The notes: generated by a model from the letters alone, not told the origin. Numbered from the stretch's first letter, positions 16,903 through 25,652 are shown. The stretch: DNA of 64,000 nt from JBELHR01 sp042091275 (GCA_042091275.1 JBELHR010000005.1:1-64000), one strand, 5' to 3'. Made by a program: numbers and translations.

Positions 16903-16933
16903 CAAATCTATTGAATGCTTACCTAAAAAGCAA
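16903..16933 (-). promoter_or_regulatory. Promoter of the coiled-coil/zapA operon
   Basis: On the minus strand TTG (16933-16931), a 20-base spacer and TAGATTTG (16910-16903) match the Bacteroidota primary sigma consensus. The start codon at 16876 lies 26 bases past the -7 element. Confidence 0.65.
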
Positions 16934-16982
16934 TGTTTAGAGGGTTTTATTTTATATTAAATTCCATAAATTAGCTTAAAAA

Positions 16983-18677
16983 TTGCATCCTGTGAGACTT
17001 ATCCTTTACACTATTCTTCTGTTTTCTCTGCAACTAGGTTATAGTCAGATAAATCCAGAAAACATCTCTTTTGGAGACCCTTTGAAAATCCCTCTGATAA
17101 GTGCAGGGAGTTATGGGGAACTGAGAAGTAATCACTTTCACGCCGGAGTTGACTTAAAAACCCAACAGCGCGAAGGAATTCCAGTCTATGCAACAGAAGA
17201 TGGCTATGTTTCTCGTATCAAAGTCAGTGTTTGGGGTTACGGTAAGGTCGTCTATATACGACACCCTAATGGTTACACTACAGTGTATGCTCATTTGCAA
17301 AAATTCGCTCCAAAATTGGAGGATTTTGTAAAGAATCTACATTATACACAAGAAAAGCATTCGGTTCAAAGTTTTCCTAGTGCATCTAAACTACCCGTTA
17401 AAAAAGGGGAATTAATTGCATATTCTGGAAGTACTGGCGGATTTATCGCACCGCACTTGCATTACGAAGTTAGAGATACAAGAACAGAGCACCCGCTAAA
17501 CCCCCTGCATTTCGGTTTGGAAATTGAAGATAAAACCGCGCCAATTATTCGAGGCCTAAGACTAAAACCCAGCAGCGATGTCGATCAAATTAACGGAAAT
17601 AGTATTTCTCAAAAGATTGTTTTAAAAAAAACAGGCGCCAATCAATATGTTACGGATACCGTTTATTTAAATGGCTCCATGATAGCGCAAGTCAACACTT
17701 ATGATATTCAAAATAGTACGACTAATAAAAATGGAGTTTATAAGATCTCTTGCTATCAAAACGACAAATTAATATACCAACATCGCTTGGACGAATTTTC
17801 GTTTTCAGAATCTAAGCAAATCAATTTGCTGATAGATTACGCTTACCTCAAAAAGAAAAAATCACGCTATCAGCAACTCTATATACCAGAGCATTCTGAC
17901 TTATCCATTTACGATAGAGACCTTTCCGTAGATGGACTTATTTCTTTGGATAAAGAAGGGAGTTATACCTATAAAATTGTAATTGAAGATTTTTCAAAAA
18001 ATAAATCAACCATCTCTATTCCAGTTACTTATAATAAATCATATAATGCTGTAGTTGAAGAAAGTCCTAATCTCGATAAAGTACTTATTAAAACGGATGA
18101 GTTTTACAGATTCGAATCGGATAACAACTTTATAAGTATTGAAAAAGCGAGTCTATACCAAGATCACAAGCTCGAAATAAAACAATCTAAAGACACTATA
18201 GTAATTGGTCCAAACACATTTCCTTGGAAGAAAAAATTTCGAATTGGATTTAAATTAGACAGCACACACGGCAAACATACCAGTATTGCAAAACTGACAA
18301 ATGGCAGGATTAAGGTTTTGTCCAGTAACTATAGATCAGGGTATTTAACCAGAGACACCAATGAAACTGGAACTTATATTTTGGGAACAGACTCTAAGCC
18401 ACCGACAATAAAACCACTGAATTTTTACCCAAAACAATGGATTTCTTCCGCAAAAGAGTTAAAATTCAAAATACAGGATAGCGGCAGCGGAATCAAAAAC
18501 TATACTGCTTTTCTCGATGACAATTGGATTTTACTTACCTACAATCCTAAAAACAGTAGCTTAACTTATGATTTTAGCGATATTCCCCTCGAGGGAGCAG
18601 AGCACCAAATAAAATTAATCGTGGAAGATCAAGTTGGTAACAAATCGGAGTACTCTGCTGTATTTTTTAAAAAATAG
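16983..18677 (+). CDS. Secreted M23 (LytM) family metallopeptidase
   Basis: This is a probable periplasmic peptidoglycan hydrolase or regulator. The first ~22 residues form a signal peptide ending near GYSQ. The LytM domain (about 45-180) has the zinc ligands HAGVDL and HLHYEVRD, with an insertion between YTTVYAHLQKF and KKGELIAYSG. About 380 residues of beta-rich C-terminal region follow, possibly Ig-like domains. There is no ATG at the right place: TTG 16983 or GTG 16992 are the possible starts and both keep the signal peptide. It ends 4 bases before the stop of bcp on the other strand. Confidence 0.88.
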   Translation: MHPVRLILYTILLFSLQLGYSQINPENISFGDPLKIPLISAGSYGELRSNHFHAGVDLKTQQREGIPVYATEDGYVSRIKVSVWGYGKVVYIRHPNGYTTVYAHLQKFAPKLEDFVKNLHYTQEKHSVQSFPSASKLPVKKGELIAYSGSTGGFIAPHLHYEVRDTRTEHPLNPLHFGLEIEDKTAPIIRGLRLKPSSDVDQINGNSISQKIVLKKTGANQYVTDTVYLNGSMIAQVNTYDIQNSTTNKNGVYKISCYQNDKLIYQHRLDEFSFSESKQINLLIDYAYLKKKKSRYQQLYIPEHSDLSIYDRDLSVDGLISLDKEGSYTYKIVIEDFSKNKSTISIPVTYNKSYNAVVEESPNLDKVLIKTDEFYRFESDNNFISIEKASLYQDHKLEIKQSKDTIVIGPNTFPWKKKFRIGFKLDSTHGKHTSIAKLTNGRIKVLSSNYRSGYLTRDTNETGTYILGTDSKPPTIKPLNFYPKQWISSAKELKFKIQDSGSGIKNYTAFLDDNWILLTYNPKNSSLTYDFSDIPLEGAEHQIKLIVEDQVGNKSEYSAVFFKK

Positions 18678-18681
18678 ATTT

Positions 18682-19140
18682 TTACGACTCTATAAGTTCT
18701 AGAATTTGATTGGCGTGATCCTTTGTCTTCACTTTTTGAATTACTGCCTGAATCAGACCATCCGCACCAACTAAAAATGTGGAGCGATTGATTCCTTCGT
18801 ATTCTTTTCCCATAAACTTTTTCGGACCCCATACTCCATAGGCTTCGATAATCTCTTTTTGCTCATCTGCCAACAGATCGTAGTTCAAATTTTGTTTGGT
18901 CCAAAAATTAAACTGACGCTTTACAGAATCCGCACTCACTCCGAGGACCTTAAACCCCTTTTCTTGGAGTACAGTCTTTGCATCCCTCAAGTTACAAGCC
19001 TCCGCAGTACATCCCGGTGTACTCGCCTTGGGATAAAAAAACAAAACATAAGAATGTCCCTTTAAACTTTCGCTTGAAACCATTTCCCCATTTTGATTTT
19101 CTACCTTAAAATCTGGAGCTTTATCACCTATTTTTAACAT
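18682..19140 (-). CDS. bcp: Thioredoxin-dependent thiol peroxidase (Bcp/PrxQ)
   Basis: Bcp reduces hydrogen peroxide and organic hydroperoxides using thioredoxin. The 152-residue protein shows the atypical two-cysteine PrxQ pattern TPGCTAEACNLRD, in which the peroxidatic and resolving cysteines are five apart. FYPKAST before it and FLVGADGLIQ near the end are further landmarks. It is a single gene, converging on the M23 gene and divergent from nth. Confidence 0.94.
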   Translation of the reverse strand: MLKIGDKAPDFKVENQNGEMVSSESLKGHSYVLFFYPKASTPGCTAEACNLRDAKTVLQEKGFKVLGVSADSVKRQFNFWTKQNLNYDLLADEQKEIIEAYGVWGPKKFMGKEYEGINRSTFLVGADGLIQAVIQKVKTKDHANQILELIES

Positions 19141-19185
19141 GTCGATTTTATTTTAATTAGTACATTCGCAAGATACGAAACCGAC

Positions 19186-19827
19186 ATGAATAAATCTGAA
19201 CGCGTACAATATATCATCGACGAACTAGAGAAGTTATACCCGGAAACTCCAGTTCCTTTGGACCACAAAGACCCCTATACTCTTTTGGTCGCTGTTTTAC
19301 TTTCTGCCCAAAGTACCGATGCTAGAGTCAATACCATCACCCCGATTTTGTTCGAAAAAGCGGATAATCCCTATGATATGATCAAGCTTTCTGTAGAAGA
19401 AATCAGAAGCATCATCAAGCCCTTGGGATTATCTCCTATGAAATCAAAAGGGATTTTTGGCTTGAGTCATATATTGATCGATGAGCACAACGGTCAAGTG
19501 CCTCAAAGTTTTGAGGCCCTCGAGAGATTGCCTGCTGTTGGTCACAAAACCGCTTCCGTAGTAATGGCCCAAGCATTTGATGTCCCTGCTTTCCCTGTAG
19601 ACACGCATATTCACCGCCTCATGTACCGTTGGAATTTGACCAATGGCAAAAACGTTGTTCAAACAGAGCGAGATGCCAAAAGACTGTTCCCCGAAGAACT
19701 CTGGAACAAATTACATCTGCAAATAATATTTTACGGGAGAGAATTCTCTCCAGCAAGAGGTTGGAATTTAGATATCGATTTTATTTCCTCCAAGATTGGA
19801 CGCAAATCACTCTGGCCAAAGAAATAG
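19186..19827 (+). CDS. nth: Endonuclease III family DNA glycosylase/AP lyase, lacking the Fe-S cluster
   Basis: Endonuclease III removes oxidised pyrimidines and cuts the abasic site. The 213 residues include the helix-hairpin-helix (LERLPAVGHKTASVV), the catalytic Lys121 and the Asp139 in FPVDTHIHR, matching Lys120 and Asp138 of the E. coli enzyme. The C-terminal four-cysteine [4Fe-4S] loop is absent: after YGREFSPARGWNLD the protein ends in SSKIGRKSLWPKK. There is no Cys anywhere in the protein. Glycosylase function is therefore likely but the cluster is not. It converges on the ECF sigma gene with a 3-base gap. Confidence 0.9.
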   Translation: MNKSERVQYIIDELEKLYPETPVPLDHKDPYTLLVAVLLSAQSTDARVNTITPILFEKADNPYDMIKLSVEEIRSIIKPLGLSPMKSKGIFGLSHILIDEHNGQVPQSFEALERLPAVGHKTASVVMAQAFDVPAFPVDTHIHRLMYRWNLTNGKNVVQTERDAKRLFPEELWNKLHLQIIFYGREFSPARGWNLDIDFISSKIGRKSLWPKK

Positions 19828-19830
19828 GAT

Positions 19831-20418
19831 TTAATCATAACTATATTCCAAATCACTTAAATTCACTTTCTTTCGAATATTTTTTACAGCATAACGCATT
19901 CTGCCGAGAGCAGTATTTATACTGACATCCGTTTGCAGGGCAATATCCTTAAAACTCATACTGCAATATACCCTGAGACGAATCAATTCTCTCTGATCTC
20001 GAGGTAAAGTCTTTAGAATTGCTCTTAACTTAATTACAACTTGTTGATTTATAAGCGTATCTTCTGGACTAATTTCACAATCCCTAACACAATCAAAAAC
20101 ATCTTCTCCTGGAGCAACCTCATATTTTGGCAGTCTGTTTTGTTTCCTAAAATAGTCAATGATTAAATTATTGGCGATACGAATTACCCAAGAAATAAAC
20201 CTTCCTTTTTCAAAGTACTTTCCCCTCCTCAGACTCAACACAACCTTAATTAAGGTGTCTTGTAAAATGTCTTTTGCCAAATCCCTATCCTTGACTTTAG
20301 TTAAAATAAACGCGTAAATACGGTTTTGATTTCTGGAGACAAGATGATTTAAAGCATTTCGATTCCCTTTTTGAAAAGCACAAATCAGTTGTGCTTCTGA
20401 CATAGCAGTAGTTTTCAT
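19831..20418 (-). CDS. ECF-type RNA polymerase sigma factor
   Basis: This 195-residue sigma-70 family protein has region 2 (NRIYAFILTKVKDRDLAKDILQ, then FISWVIRIANNLIIDYFRK) and region 4 (LPRDQRELIRLRVYCSMSFKDIA), with the stretch SINTALGRMRYAV. It belongs to a conserved flavobacterial ECF group and no anti-sigma gene is adjacent. I start at ATG 20418; the longer frame would run into uvrA. A perfect 9-base inverted repeat (20416-20424 and 20447-20455) covers the start codon and could fold in the mRNA leader. Confidence 0.9.
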   Translation of the reverse strand: MKTTAMSEAQLICAFQKGNRNALNHLVSRNQNRIYAFILTKVKDRDLAKDILQDTLIKVVLSLRRGKYFEKGRFISWVIRIANNLIIDYFRKQNRLPKYEVAPGEDVFDCVRDCEISPEDTLINQQVVIKLRAILKTLPRDQRELIRLRVYCSMSFKDIALQTDVSINTALGRMRYAVKNIRKKVNLSDLEYSYD

Positions 20419-20455
20419 AATTACTTTTCCTTTTAAATTAGACAGAGTAATTATG
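20416..20455 (-). promoter_or_regulatory. Inverted repeat covering the ECF sigma start codon
   Basis: CATAATTAC (20416-20424) and GTAATTATG (20447-20455) are exact reverse complements with 22 bases between. In the mRNA the 3' arm contains the AUG and the loop contains the purine-rich AAAAGGAAAA. It could be a translation-blocking hairpin or a DNA operator. Confidence 0.45.
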
Positions 20456-20556
20456 TTACATAGGCAGGGGGTTAGAAGTTTAATAGATTTTAAAGTTCCT
20501 TCATTTTTTGCCAAAAAACAAATTATAGTCGACTTTATATTGCTGATTAAATAGTT

Positions 20557-20564
20557 TATTTTTG
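20557..20564 (+). promoter_or_regulatory. Promoter -7 element for uvrA
   Basis: TATTTTTG is a perfect TAnnTTTG match, 19 bases before the uvrA ATG. The only upstream TTG (20540-20542) gives a short 14-base spacer, so the -33 element is unclear. Confidence 0.5.
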
Positions 20565-20583
20565 TGGAAAACAAATCTCTCTT

Positions 20584-23349
20584 ATGCCTGCTAAGACTAT
20601 AGAAATAAAAGGAGCGCGATTGCACAATCTAAAGAATATAGATGTTTCTATACCCCGAAATAAATTAGTAGTTATAACAGGGGTTTCCGGATCAGGAAAA
20701 TCTAGCCTTGCCTTTGACACCTTATATGCTGAAGGACAAAGGCGCTATGTTGAAAGCTTGTCCTCTTATGCGAGACAGTTTTTAGGTAAACTCAACAAAC
20801 CTCAGGTCGATTCAATTACTGGAATAGCTCCTGCAATTGCAATAGAACAAAAAGTAAACTCCTCCAACCCGAGATCTACCGTAGGTAGTACAACAGAGAT
20901 TTACGATTACTTAAAATTATTATTTGCGAGAATAGGAAGGACCTACTCTCCTATTTCCAATCAAGAAGTCAAAAAGGATCAAGTTTCCGATGTGATAAAC
21001 TTTTTTCAAGAACTGGAACTTGGGACTAAATACTATTTGCTATCCCCGATTATTATTCCTGAAAAACGAAAGGTTAGTGAGCATTTTAAACTTTTGGAGG
21101 ATCAGGGATATGCGCGATTGATGCACCGAGGAAAAGTGATCAGAATAAACCAATTTGACACCAAAGAATTTGAGGAGGGAGTTAATCAACTAGTCATTGA
21201 CAGGGGAAGTGTACAAATAGACGAGGATAGCCTGTCTCGATTAGCTGATTCCATACAGACCGCGTTTTATGAGGGAAAAGGCAGCCTTTCTGTCCAAGTT
21301 TTAGGTGGCGAAGATTCCATAAGATCCTTCTCTAGTAGTTTTGAACTCGACGGTATGACCTTTCTGGAGCCCAATACTCATTTTTTTAGCTTTAACAACC
21401 CTTATGGGGCTTGTCCGACATGCGAGGGTTATGGGAATGTAATTGGAATAGACGAGGCTTTGGTAATTCCCAACACCAACCTCTCTATTTACGACAATGC
21501 CATAAGTCCATGGAAGACCGATTCCTTTTCCAAATACAAAAGCAAACTTATAGCAGAAGCGGAATTATATGGAATTCCAATTCATAGACCTTGGTTTGAA
21601 CTGACCCAAGAACAAAAAGATCTGATTTGGAATGGGACAAAAACCTTTAAAGGGATTCATGACTTTTTTAAATTTCTCGAGAAAAAGTCCTATAAAATTC
21701 AATACCGAGTTATGCTGTCGAGATATCGTGGAAAAACTACTTGTAAAAGTTGTAACGGTACCCGATTGCGCCGGGAAACCGACTATGTAAAAATTGGAGA
21801 ACGAAATATTTCGGAACTCGTTTTGCTCCCTTTAGACGAGCTGGCCGATTTTTTTAGAAATCTAAAACTCAACGAACACGATCAAAAGATTGGAGAAAGA
21901 CTCCTGTATGAGATTGAATCGAGAATTGCCTTTTTAGAAAAAGTGGGGCTTTCTTATCTCAATCTAAATCGCGGTTCGAGCACCCTCTCTGGAGGAGAAA
22001 GCCAGAGAATAAATCTTGCCACCTCATTGGGAAGTAGCTTGGTGGGATCCTTATATATTCTTGATGAACCCAGTATAGGCCTTCATCCAAAGGATGCGGA
22101 TAAACTAATCGAAGTTCTGAGTTCTCTTAGAGATTTAGGAAACACAGTCATTGTTGTGGAGCACGACGAAGATATTATGAGAAAGGCGGACCACATTATT
22201 GACATAGGACCTGCAGCAGGACGGTTTGGAGGAGATTTAGTTGCCCAAGGCAATCCAGATAACTTTCTAAAACAAAAGTCTCTCACCGCATCTTATCTCA
22301 ATGGAGATATAGAAATTCCTATACCTGACAAAAGAAGAAGCAGTAAAGAAATTATTTCCATCAAAGGCGCCCGTTCTAATAATCTAAAAAATGTCAACTT
22401 TAGTTTTCCACTCCACACCTTATCCGTAATCACAGGGGTGTCCGGAAGTGGCAAGAGCTCCTTGGTCAAAAACATCTTGTTCCCCGCAATAAAAAGAGAA
22501 CTCGATGGTTTTGGTGCCAAAAGTGCAGACTTTACGGAATTGACAGGCCCCGTATCCAATCTAAAACACATAGAATACATAAATCAAAACCCCATAGGCA
22601 GAAGTTCCAGATCCAATCCAGTAACCTATATCAAAGCATATGACGATATTAGATCGCTATTTGCGAATCACTCTTTGTCCAAAGCGAGACATTACAAACC
22701 CAAACATTTCTCCTTTAATGTGGATGGAGGACGCTGTGAGGTATGCAAAGGCGAAGGAGAGGTAACCATTGAGATGCAATTTATGGCAGACGTTCACCTG
22801 ACCTGTGAATCCTGTAGTGGAAAACGATTTAAAAAAGAAATTCTAGAGGTCAAAATCGAAGATAACAGTATTGATGACGTCTTAAACATGACAATTAGCG
22901 AGTCCATTGAATTTTTTGATGGATTTGGCCAGCGCAAACTTGTCCAAAAACTAAAACCTTTGGAAGATGTTGGATTGGGCTATGTGCAACTCGGACAATC
23001 GAGTTCTACTCTATCGGGTGGAGAAGCACAGAGAATAAAACTAGCTAGTTTTCTAGTCAAGGGATCTAGTCAATCCAAGAGCCTATTTATATTTGACGAA
23101 CCCACCACCGGTTTGCATTTTGACGATATTCAAAAATTGCTCAATTCCTTTGAAGCCCTTATAGAAAAGGGACATTCTCTTCTTGTAATTGAACACAATC
23201 TCGACCTAATTAAATGTGCAGACTATCTGATTGATTTGGGGCCTGAAGGCGGAAAAAAAGGAGGAGAAATACTCTTTCAGGGGGTTCCAGAAGATTTAAT
23301 CCTTTTGAAAAATAACGCCACAGCCCACTATCTAAAAGAAAAGTTTTAA
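20584..23349 (+). CDS. uvrA: Excinuclease ABC subunit A
   Basis: UvrA is the damage-recognition ATPase of nucleotide excision repair. Both ABC modules are complete: Walker A GVSGSGKSSLAFDT near residue 35 and GVSGSGKSSLVKN near 620, signatures STLSGGESQRINLAT and STLSGGEAQRIKLAS, and Walker B YILDEPSIGLHP and FIFDEPTTGLH. Three CxxC pairs lie in CPTCEGYG, CKSCNGTR and CEVCKGEG...CESCSGKR. The 921 residues are normal. It is transcribed away from the ECF sigma gene and followed by the hairpin that ends tRNA-His. Confidence 0.97.
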   Translation: MPAKTIEIKGARLHNLKNIDVSIPRNKLVVITGVSGSGKSSLAFDTLYAEGQRRYVESLSSYARQFLGKLNKPQVDSITGIAPAIAIEQKVNSSNPRSTVGSTTEIYDYLKLLFARIGRTYSPISNQEVKKDQVSDVINFFQELELGTKYYLLSPIIIPEKRKVSEHFKLLEDQGYARLMHRGKVIRINQFDTKEFEEGVNQLVIDRGSVQIDEDSLSRLADSIQTAFYEGKGSLSVQVLGGEDSIRSFSSSFELDGMTFLEPNTHFFSFNNPYGACPTCEGYGNVIGIDEALVIPNTNLSIYDNAISPWKTDSFSKYKSKLIAEAELYGIPIHRPWFELTQEQKDLIWNGTKTFKGIHDFFKFLEKKSYKIQYRVMLSRYRGKTTCKSCNGTRLRRETDYVKIGERNISELVLLPLDELADFFRNLKLNEHDQKIGERLLYEIESRIAFLEKVGLSYLNLNRGSSTLSGGESQRINLATSLGSSLVGSLYILDEPSIGLHPKDADKLIEVLSSLRDLGNTVIVVEHDEDIMRKADHIIDIGPAAGRFGGDLVAQGNPDNFLKQKSLTASYLNGDIEIPIPDKRRSSKEIISIKGARSNNLKNVNFSFPLHTLSVITGVSGSGKSSLVKNILFPAIKRELDGFGAKSADFTELTGPVSNLKHIEYINQNPIGRSSRSNPVTYIKAYDDIRSLFANHSLSKARHYKPKHFSFNVDGGRCEVCKGEGEVTIEMQFMADVHLTCESCSGKRFKKEILEVKIEDNSIDDVLNMTISESIEFFDGFGQRKLVQKLKPLEDVGLGYVQLGQSSSTLSGGEAQRIKLASFLVKGSSQSKSLFIFDEPTTGLHFDDIQKLLNSFEALIEKGHSLLVIEHNLDLIKCADYLIDLGPEGGKKGGEILFQGVPEDLILLKNNATAHYLKEKF

Positions 23350-23351
23350 AC

Positions 23352-23382
23352 AAAAAAAAGTCCTTTCCGAAGAAAGGACTTT
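23352..23382 (-). terminator. Intrinsic terminator of tRNA-His (possibly also uvrA)
   Basis: Stem AAGTCCTTTC (23358-23367) with GAAAGGACTT (23372-23381) and loop CGAA. On the minus strand it ends in an eight-T run, so it mainly serves the tRNA; on the plus strand only three T follow. Confidence 0.8.
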
Positions 23383-23386
23383 AAAG

Positions 23387-23461
23387 GGTGGAAGACCGGA
23401 TTCGAACCGGCGACCCTCGGTACCACAAACCGATGCTCTAACCAACTGAGCTACAACCACC
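23387..23461 (-). tRNA. tRNA-His (GTG)
   Basis: The minus strand folds as a tRNA. The D-arm is GCTC...GAGC. The anticodon stem is TCGGT/ACCGA with loop TTGTGGT, giving anticodon GTG. The T-arm is GCCGG TTCGAAT CCGGT. The extra 5' G (-1, base 23461) facing C73 is the histidine identity mark. CCA is not encoded. Acceptor pairs 5-68 and 6-67 read as U-U, so only five of seven pairs are canonical. Confidence 0.93.
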
Positions 23462-23523
23462 ATTTTTAACGGATGCAAATTTACATTATTTAGACCTTTC
23501 TACAAAGGAAAAATCATTTTTTT

Positions 23524-24240
23524 CTAAAATAAATCGCTAAGATTTTTGACCGCAGGGTAACGCTCTACGTTAAAACCCTCAGCTGCAGTCACTCCAATAA
23601 TTCTACCCAAATCACGAGCTCTGTAGGTTACCGAATCCAAGAAGTTTTCTGAACTAATAGGAGACGATGGCTCTTTGGAATTGGGATCAAAAAACTGACT
23701 AGAGTATGCCTGTACAGCTGCTAATTTCTTATCCATAAAACCGCTTACATCCACCACAAAATCCGGTTCTAAATTCTTCCATTGAATATAGTGATAGACT
23801 ACTTTTGGTCTCCAAGCTTCCTGCTCTTCTCCTTCCCATTTTGTAGAAACTTTTCTCAATCCAGACAAAAAACAGGCGTCTGCGACCAATTTAGCTCCCT
23901 TAGGATGATCGATATGCCTATCCTCTATAGCATTTGCTAAAACAATATCTGGTTTAAAACGGCGAATTTGTTCGATGATACGCAACTGATGCTCCTCGTC
24001 ATTTTGAAAAAAAGCATCTTTAAACTTTAAGTTTACTCGAGCGCTAAGTCCTAAGATTTTAGATGCGCGAGCGGCCTCTTCAGCGCGTATTTTTGCAGAA
24101 CCCCTGGTTCCTAATTCCCCTTGAGTCAAATCCACAACACCTACTTTCTTACCTGAGGATATCTCCTTGGCTAATGTTGCAGAACAACCCAATTCTATAT
24201 CGTCCGGGTGAGCACCAAAAGCTACTATATCTAATTTCAT
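23524..24240 (-). CDS. bshB1: Bacillithiol biosynthesis deacetylase BshB1
   Basis: BshB1 is a zinc-dependent deacetylase that converts GlcNAc-malate to GlcN-malate, the second step of bacillithiol synthesis. From ATG 24240 (MKLDIVAFGAHPDDIELGC) it is 238 residues, normal for the family. Zinc ligands are in AHPDD and in the HIDHPKGA segment; LTQGELGTRGSAKIRAEEA is a typical BshB1 stretch. The ATG six codons upstream overlaps the gpx stop and is less likely. The start is 2 bases after the glutathione peroxidase gene, so the two form an operon. Confidence 0.9.
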   Translation of the reverse strand: MKLDIVAFGAHPDDIELGCSATLAKEISSGKKVGVVDLTQGELGTRGSAKIRAEEAARASKILGLSARVNLKFKDAFFQNDEEHQLRIIEQIRRFKPDIVLANAIEDRHIDHPKGAKLVADACFLSGLRKVSTKWEGEEQEAWRPKVVYHYIQWKNLEPDFVVDVSGFMDKKLAAVQAYSSQFFDPNSKEPSSPISSENFLDSVTYRARDLGRIIGVTAAEGFNVERYPAVKNLSDLF

Positions 24241-24242
24241 AT

Positions 24243-24815
24243 TTAACCTTTTAACCAATCGATTACCTCGGGGTCATTTGGCAGTGTTCTTGGAGAAATT
24301 ACTTTTACCAAATTTCCGTCTTCGTCAAACAGATATTTTTGAAAATTCCATTGTACTTCGGAATCTTGAAAACCATTCAGTTGTTTCTCTGTTAAAAAAG
24401 CGTAAATCGGAGCGCGGTCCTTCCCTCTCACGGATATTTTTGACATCATAGGAAAACTCACACCGTAATTTAGTTTACAAAACTCTGCGATATCTCCGTT
24501 TGAACCAGGTTCTTGACTCATAAAATTGTTTGCTGGGAAACCTACCACGACAAAGTCATCAGAACCATAAGTCTGATAGATCTCTTCCAGTTGCTCGTAT
24601 TGCGGAGTAAGGCCACATTTCGAGGCGGTATTGACAATCATAATTTTTTTTCCTTTTAGGGAAGCAAAATCAAATTCCTCTCCGGATAAATCTTCTACTT
24701 TAAAATCGTAAATGCTTTTCCCCATAAGATCGTTATTTTGAGATTTATAACTGCCTTTGTCTACACATGCTGACAGTAAAAATGGTAAAATCAATAATAG
24801 AGTTAATTTCTTCAT
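24243..24815 (-). CDS. Glutathione peroxidase family lipoprotein
   Basis: This 190-residue thiol peroxidase has a lipoprotein signal (lipobox LLSAC, Cys near 17), so it should sit in a membrane facing the periplasm. The peroxidatic Cys in NTASKCGLTPQY is Cys, not selenocysteine. The Gln in FPANNFMSQEP and the Trp in VQWNFQKYLF complete the catalytic set. Enzymes of this type usually depend on thioredoxin rather than glutathione. It is directly upstream of bshB1. Confidence 0.9.
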   Translation of the reverse strand: MKKLTLLLILPFLLSACVDKGSYKSQNNDLMGKSIYDFKVEDLSGEEFDFASLKGKKIMIVNTASKCGLTPQYEQLEEIYQTYGSDDFVVVGFPANNFMSQEPGSNGDIAEFCKLNYGVSFPMMSKISVRGKDRAPIYAFLTEKQLNGFQDSEVQWNFQKYLFDEDGNLVKVISPRTLPNDPEVIDWLKG

Positions 24816-24829
24816 CTGTTTAAATTGCT

Positions 24830-24837
24830 TAAATTTG
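24830..24837 (+). promoter_or_regulatory. Promoter -7 element for the DUF2520 gene
   Basis: TAAATTTG is a perfect -7 match. A TTTC (24807-24810) 19 bases upstream could be a weak -33. Initiation here would put the transcript start near 24843, supporting the TTG at 24867 as translation start. Confidence 0.45.
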
Positions 24838-24866
24838 ACCTAAAAATAAGTATAAACTCTGACCTA

Positions 24867-25652
24867 TTGCAAAAAGAAAGTCTTAAAACTAAGCCAATAT
24901 CTGTTGTTCTTTTGGGCGGAGGTAATGTAGCTATTCAATTCGCAAAGAATCTTCTCTCCCATCCATTTGCAGAGTTAATTCAGATATATGCCAGGGATCT
25001 CAGCCAATTGGAGGTCTTGAAAGACGAAACGAAAAAGACAGACTCCTTAGATGATCTTGTAAGTGCAGATATTTACATCTTTGCCATCTCAGATAAATCT
25101 ATAAATGAGGTATCAAGTCATCCCTTTTTTCAGGATAAATTTGTAGTACATACCAGCGGAGCCACTGCTGTGCAGGAACTTGTTCCATACAAAAATGGAG
25201 TACTCTATCCGCCTTTTAGTTTGAGTAAGGAACTAGATGTTCGTTTTAAAGATCAAGACTTTTTTATAGAATCGCAATCTGCAGAGCAATTAGAGCTTTT
25301 ACAAAATATAGTAGAAGGTTTTGGGGCGAAGTCTCACTTGGTAAATTCTGAGCAAAGATTGTCCTTTCACACCGCGGCAGTATTTGTAAACAACTTTACC
25401 AACCACCTATATGCCTTGGGCATGGACTTGGCAAAAAGTGCAGATATACCGAACGAATTTATGGAAGACTTGCTTTTGAAAGGAGTGCAAAAGTCTTTAC
25501 TGATCGGAGCGGACAAGGCCCAAACCGGTCCAGCAATTCGGGGAGATTCTCAAACCATGAAATTACATCTCGCCAATCTGGATGAGAACAAAAAGAATAT
25601 TTATAAAATCCTAAGCGAATCAATTCAAAAGAGATATGACAAAAAGCTATAA
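24867..25652 (+). CDS. Rossmann-fold DUF2520 oxidoreductase-like protein
   Basis: The N-terminal dinucleotide-binding domain starts ISVVLLGGGNVAIQFAKNL and the C-terminal helical DUF2520 domain includes RLSFHTAAVFVNNFTNHLYAL and TGPAIRGDSQTMKLHL. The family resembles NADP-dependent ketopantoate or pyrroline reductases, but its substrate is unknown. No ATG exists in front of the domain: TTG 24867 is my choice, with TTG 24825 the alternative. It overlaps the KdsC gene by 17 bases, so the two are co-expressed. Confidence 0.75.
   Translation: MQKESLKTKPISVVLLGGGNVAIQFAKNLLSHPFAELIQIYARDLSQLEVLKDETKKTDSLDDLVSADIYIFAISDKSINEVSSHPFFQDKFVVHTSGATAVQELVPYKNGVLYPPFSLSKELDVRFKDQDFFIESQSAEQLELLQNIVEGFGAKSHLVNSEQRLSFHTAAVFVNNFTNHLYALGMDLAKSADIPNEFMEDLLLKGVQKSLLIGADKAQTGPAIRGDSQTMKLHLANLDENKKNIYKILSESIQKRYDKKL

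Noticed and set aside
19831..20625. Long form of the ECF sigma factor starting at 20625
   Set aside because: It would overlap the uvrA start and its promoter; the conserved region starts right after ATG 20418.
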